From: Burkholderiales bacterium
Lineage (GTDB): Bacteria; Pseudomonadota; Gammaproteobacteria; Burkholderiales; SG8-41
Assembly: GCA_020854035.1 (NCBI GenBank)
Contig: JADZGE010000073.1
Coordinates: 1-44,137 of the forward strand
Reading direction: 5' to 3'
Length of the DNA: 44,137 bases
The translations under genes and the position numbers were made by a program. Each line of letters starts with the position of its first letter. Position 1 is the first letter of the stretch. Below the pieces are notes generated by a model. That model had not been told where the DNA came from and did not search any database. It was given only the letters and a program-made list of their open reading frames with translations. Shown one piece after another: positions 41,354 to 44,137 of this stretch.

Positions 41354-43182
41354 GCCGGCGTCTCCGCGAGTGGCACCCACGCTGTCACGGTCGTACCTCG
41401 TCCCGGCGCGCTCCGGACCTCGAAGCGCCCGCCGAGAAGCCGCACCCGCTCCCGCATGCTTGCCTGCCCCAGGCTCGGCCGCCCGCTGGCGCCGTCGAAC
41501 CCGACCCCGTTGTCCGCGACGACGAGTACGAGCCCGCCGTCGCGCGGCGCGAGGCTCACCCGGACCGCGCTCGCGCGCGCGTGGCGCACGGCGTTGCGGA
41601 GCGCCTCCTGCATCACGCGGAAGAGGCACACCGCCGCCTCGCGCGGGGGCTTGCCCGCGAGTTCGGGCGCGTCGGTTTCCACGCGGATCGGTTCCCGGCG
41701 GGCGACGTTGTCGCACTCCGCCCGGATCGCTTCGACGAGCCCGAGATCCTCGATCACGGACGGATGCAACCGGTAGGAGAGCGCATGCACGTCCTCGGAG
41801 AGCCGCGCAAGCTCCTCGCGCATCTCGCGCGCCGCGCCTGCGTCCTCACGGTCGCGTCCGGCGCGCTCGATCCGCCCCGCGTCGATCGCGAGGCGGGCGA
41901 GCCGCTGCGACACGTCGTCGTGCAGCTCGCGCCCGAGCCGGCGCCGCTCGTCCTCGTACGCCGTGATGAGCTGTCCGGAAAGAGCGAGCGCTTCCGTCTC
42001 CGCGCGCCGGCGCCTGCGCCGCTGTGCGAGCAGCGCCGCAATCATCGCCGTCTGGAGCACCACCGCCGCGGCGGCTACCGCGAGGTACCGGCCGTAGCGC
42101 GCGATGGTGGAACGCGCGCGGAATTGCACGACGCTGCCGGCGGGCAGGAGCGCCTCGTCAATGCGCCAGCGCCGCAGTTCGCGCTCGTCGTACACCGGCG
42201 CGCCGGGCTCGAGCGGCGGCAGGCCCGGCGGGCCGGTCGCGCCGCCGCGCAGCACGCCGCTCACGAGCTCGGCGGCGTTGCGGGCGAGCACCTGCGTCGA
42301 CATGAGGCGCCCCCCGACGATCCCCATGCCGAGCTGCGTCTCGAAGAACCCGAAAATCGGGGCGCTCGAGACCGCGTGGATTTCGCGCAGGACTTGGTCG
42401 AACCGGTGGGACACTCCGGCCGCATCGACGGAGAAGAGCGCGAGCAGGATGGCGGAGTCAGGCGGCAGCGCGGCGGCGCGCCGCTTCAGCTCGTCGAAAG
42501 TGATCCCGTTGAACCAGACAAGCTCCAGCCTGTCCGCGAACGGCCGCAGGTCGCGGCGAAACTCCTCGACCCAGTAGCGCTCGATCGCGGAATCGCCGAG
42601 GACGACCGCGAGACGCGTCGTCTTCGGCAGCACCGCCAGGATGTCGGAGACCGTCCGGGCGAAGTCGAACCGGACGGCGGCGACCACGTCCCTCGGGCCG
42701 AGCATTTCATCGCGCACGACGCGCCGATCCGAGCCGGCGAGCAGCATCGGCGCCGACGGGAACAGGCGATCGCGGTGCGCCTGCGCGAAGCGTACGGCGG
42801 GGCCGCCTATGGGGACGACGAGGTCCGGGGGACGGTCCGCGAAGATATTCGCGAGGTAGCGCAGGAACGGCTCCGCCTCGACGGCATACGGGTGCCGGGC
42901 GCCGTGCAGGGAGACGTCGAAGAAGTCGATCGGTTCCCCGGAGCGGCCCGCGAGCGCCGGGCGAAAATAGGTCGCGTACTCGCTGAACGGCGCGAACTCG
43001 TGGCCGAAGGACTGCAGCAGCAGCACGCGTCGTCCCTGCGGGAGTTCCCCGGCGGCGGCGGAGAGGCTCGCGGGCATCGCGGCGAACGCGAGGGCGGAGA
43101 CGCCCGCCAGAAGAACGCGGGCGGCAGCCGCCACTCGGGCAACCCCACCCGACCTCACCCGCGGCTGCATGACCTGTCTCAT
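41350..43182 (-). CDS. Sensor histidine kinase with ABC-substrate-binding-like sensor
   Basis: A 610-residue membrane sensor kinase. A signal/anchor segment covers about residues 15-44. A periplasmic domain of the ABC_sub_bind type follows (about 50-315), with LLLQSFGHEFAPFSEYA and DLVVPIGGPAVRFAQAH. A membrane segment lies near 366-387. A HisKA_3 dimerisation domain has His421 in ERRRLGRELHDDVSQRL, and an HATPase_c domain contains EALRNAVRHA and DNGVGF. This is the kinase class that pairs with NarL-type regulators, as the overlap with the next gene shows. The ligand is unknown. The ATG after GGCGCC was chosen; another lies four codons later. Confidence 0.9.
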   Translation of the reverse strand: MRQVMQPRVRSGGVARVAAAARVLLAGVSALAFAAMPASLSAAAGELPQGRRVLLLQSFGHEFAPFSEYATYFRPALAGRSGEPIDFFDVSLHGARHPYAVEAEPFLRYLANIFADRPPDLVVPIGGPAVRFAQAHRDRLFPSAPMLLAGSDRRVVRDEMLGPRDVVAAVRFDFARTVSDILAVLPKTTRLAVVLGDSAIERYWVEEFRRDLRPFADRLELVWFNGITFDELKRRAAALPPDSAILLALFSVDAAGVSHRFDQVLREIHAVSSAPIFGFFETQLGMGIVGGRLMSTQVLARNAAELVSGVLRGGATGPPGLPPLEPGAPVYDERELRRWRIDEALLPAGSVVQFRARSTIARYGRYLAVAAAAVVLQTAMIAALLAQRRRRRRAETEALALSGQLITAYEDERRRLGRELHDDVSQRLARLAIDAGRIERAGRDREDAGAAREMREELARLSEDVHALSYRLHPSVIEDLGLVEAIRAECDNVARREPIRVETDAPELAGKPPREAAVCLFRVMQEALRNAVRHARASAVRVSLAPRDGGLVLVVADNGVGFDGASGRPSLGQASMRERVRLLGGRFEVRSAPGRGTTVTAWVPLAETPA

Positions 43183-43370
43183 GGCGCCGGTGAAGTATAG
43201 AACCGATCGCAACGACAGGCGCGTGATGCGCTGTGGCGAGGCCCGGACCCGGGGCAAGGCAGCCTGGCGGCAGGGGGCTCGCGTATCATGCCTGCCTGCC
43301 GGGGGCGGGGGCGCACCGCGGGTGGCCGCGGCGCGCGGCACGCGCGCCCGCCCGATCGTCCCGCGCACAG

Positions 43371-43985
43371 ATGACCAGCGTGTCTCGCCGCACCCTTGCC
43401 GACCTGCTGCTCTTCGCGGTCACTGCGGCGGAGCTTGCGCTGCTCTTCCGGTTGACCCCGGCCTTCAGCCTCGCGGACTGGGTCTACGTGGTGCAGCACG
43501 CGGTGGTGCTGGGGATTGCCCTCACTCGCGGCGCACCGGTCGCGCGGGACTCCTCCCCCGCCACGATCGCGGCGGTCCTCGTCGCCTACACGTATCCCTA
43601 CGCCCAGGTCGCATGCCTGCGTTGGGCGGGCGCCGAGGCGGCATGGCCCGCGGGCGGACTCGTCATGGTGACGCTCGCCGCGTGCCTGAGCTGCGCGAGC
43701 CTGCTCGCCCTCGGGCGCCGGTTCGGGGTGCGCCCGGCGCTGCGCGGGCTCGCGACGGGCGGCCCGTACCGGCTCGTGCGCCATCCGATGTACCTCGCCT
43801 ACGTGATCGCGGACATCGGCTACAACCTGCAGGGCGCGAATGCCGGCACGCTGCTTCTCGTCGCGGCGGGCTGGGCGGCCCTTCTCCACCGCATCCGCGC
43901 CGAAGAGCGGATCCTGTCACGGCACGGGGACTGGCCCGCCTTCGCCGCCCGGACGCGCTGGCGCCTCGTTCCGGGTCTCTGGTAG
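43371..43985 (+). CDS. Isoprenylcysteine/phospholipid-type membrane methyltransferase
   Basis: A 204-residue integral membrane protein of the ICMT/PEMT-like methyltransferase group. About four hydrophobic segments lie in the first 130 residues. The SAM-binding C-terminal signature is GPYRLVRHPMYLAYV (about 134-148), followed by EERILSRHGDWPAFAARTRW. The methyl acceptor in bacterial members is generally unknown; lipid is likely. It is divergent from the histidine kinase with 188 bp between starts. The start was chosen where coding-like hydrophobic sequence begins; no strong ribosome-binding site is visible. The gene ends 22 bp before the right window-end repeat. Confidence 0.82.
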   Translation: MTSVSRRTLADLLLFAVTAAELALLFRLTPAFSLADWVYVVQHAVVLGIALTRGAPVARDSSPATIAAVLVAYTYPYAQVACLRWAGAEAAWPAGGLVMVTLAACLSCASLLALGRRFGVRPALRGLATGGPYRLVRHPMYLAYVIADIGYNLQGANAGTLLLVAAGWAALLHRIRAEERILSRHGDWPAFAARTRWRLVPGLW

Positions 43986-44007
43986 CCGGCCGGAAACCGC
44001 TGGCGCC

Positions 44008-44134
44008 TTTGACCCAAGTTTGACACTTCGGCGGGGTTGGGGGCGTTCGAGTGCACGCAAGTCCGTGTTTCTCCTCTGGGTCGGCTCCCAGTGGACTCGG
44101 TGATGTAGTGCAAAACGTTTTGGTTGTGCGCTTG
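44008..44134 (-). repeat. Right copy of the terminal inverted repeat
   Basis: These 127 bp are the inverted copy of 2-129, with one C fewer in the C-run. The inner edge is TTTGACCC, the same as the left copy; beyond it the two flanks have nothing in common (ggcgcc here, aacgga there). Three further bases (aca) complete the window, so the sequence continues beyond the edge as tgtcaag when read inward. Confidence 0.9.
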
Positions 44135-44137
44135 ACA

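Noticed and set aside
43191..43200. TATACT-like -10 box upstream of the histidine kinase
   Set aside because: No matching -35 box at proper distance; a chance match cannot be ruled out.
2..44134. End repeats as a pure k-mer overlap artefact of assembly
   Set aside because: The length is close to a common k of 127, but the copies are inverted and differ by an indel, so they are not one exact k-mer overlap.
1..44137. CRISPR arrays, tRNA and rRNA genes, integrase or transposase genes
   Set aside because: None seen: no regularly spaced repeats, no cloverleaf-like or conserved rRNA stretches, no DDE or tyrosine recombinase signature.

Overview
The window is about 44.1 kb of high-GC DNA (roughly two-thirds G+C by eye). 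It is densely coded and mostly on the minus strand. Gene content suggests a Gram-negative proteobacterium, probably a betaproteobacterium: outer-membrane barrel protein, lipoproteins, lytic transglycosylase, DUF3300/DUF2950/DUF4136 envelope proteins, FabI, PPK2, an FNR/ANR-type box and a polyhydroxyalkanoate-type gene set. The taxonomic call is inference, because no rRNA or tRNA gene is visible. The window starts and ends in near-identical inverted copies of a repeat of about 127 bp, which looks like a repeat-bounded assembly contig or an unusual element boundary.

Region 1 (0.1-7.9 kb, all minus). In transcription order: a RidA-family protein, a molybdenum/tungsten bis-MGD enzyme resembling acetylene hydratase, an octaheme cytochrome c fused to HEAT-like and TPR repeats, a periplasmic Cys-type sulfatase and an outer-membrane beta-barrel protein. 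The Mo/W enzyme beside a membrane-anchored octaheme-TPR cytochrome is the least familiar combination in the window.

Region 2 (8-16.1 kb). Mixed genes: a SYLF-like secreted protein, a small periplasmic helical protein, a DUF4143 ATPase with a clear and possibly leaderless promoter, a tiny RRM protein, a coiled-coil protein, a large MscS channel, an AI-2E-family permease, a minimal K+ channel and a META-domain lipoprotein gene broken by frameshift and deletion.

Region 3 (16.1-23.4 kb). Envelope and stress genes with tight overlaps: a second MscS channel, a paralogue of the small periplasmic protein, an MltF-type transglycosylase, SYLF, DUF2950, DUF3300, DUF4136 and PPK2. PPK2 has a 9-of-10 FNR/ANR box upstream.

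Region 4 (23.5-40.2 kb). An anaerobic carbon and energy island: GNAT, FabI, a lipoprotein, a GH63-like glucosidase, an AspT-type transporter, PflA, PflB, 3-hydroxybutyrate dehydrogenase, 3-hydroxybutyryl-CoA dehydrogenase, an acetate-kinase-family enzyme, a phosphate acyltransferase and a DUF3141 hydrolase with a PHA-synthase-like Cys-Asp-His triad. Seven genes from DUF3141 to pflA lie in one direction, several with 4-8 bp overlaps. Together they could make ATP from pyruvate (formate, acetyl-CoA, acetyl-P, acetate) and possibly from polyhydroxybutyrate (3-HB-CoA, 3-HB-P, 3-HB plus ATP).

Region 5 (39.5-44 kb). A duplicated-domain periplasmic protein, a lone degenerate receiver protein, a NarL-type response regulator overlapping a histidine kinase with an ABC-substrate-binding-like sensor domain, and a divergent methyltransferase of the isoprenylcysteine/phospholipid type.
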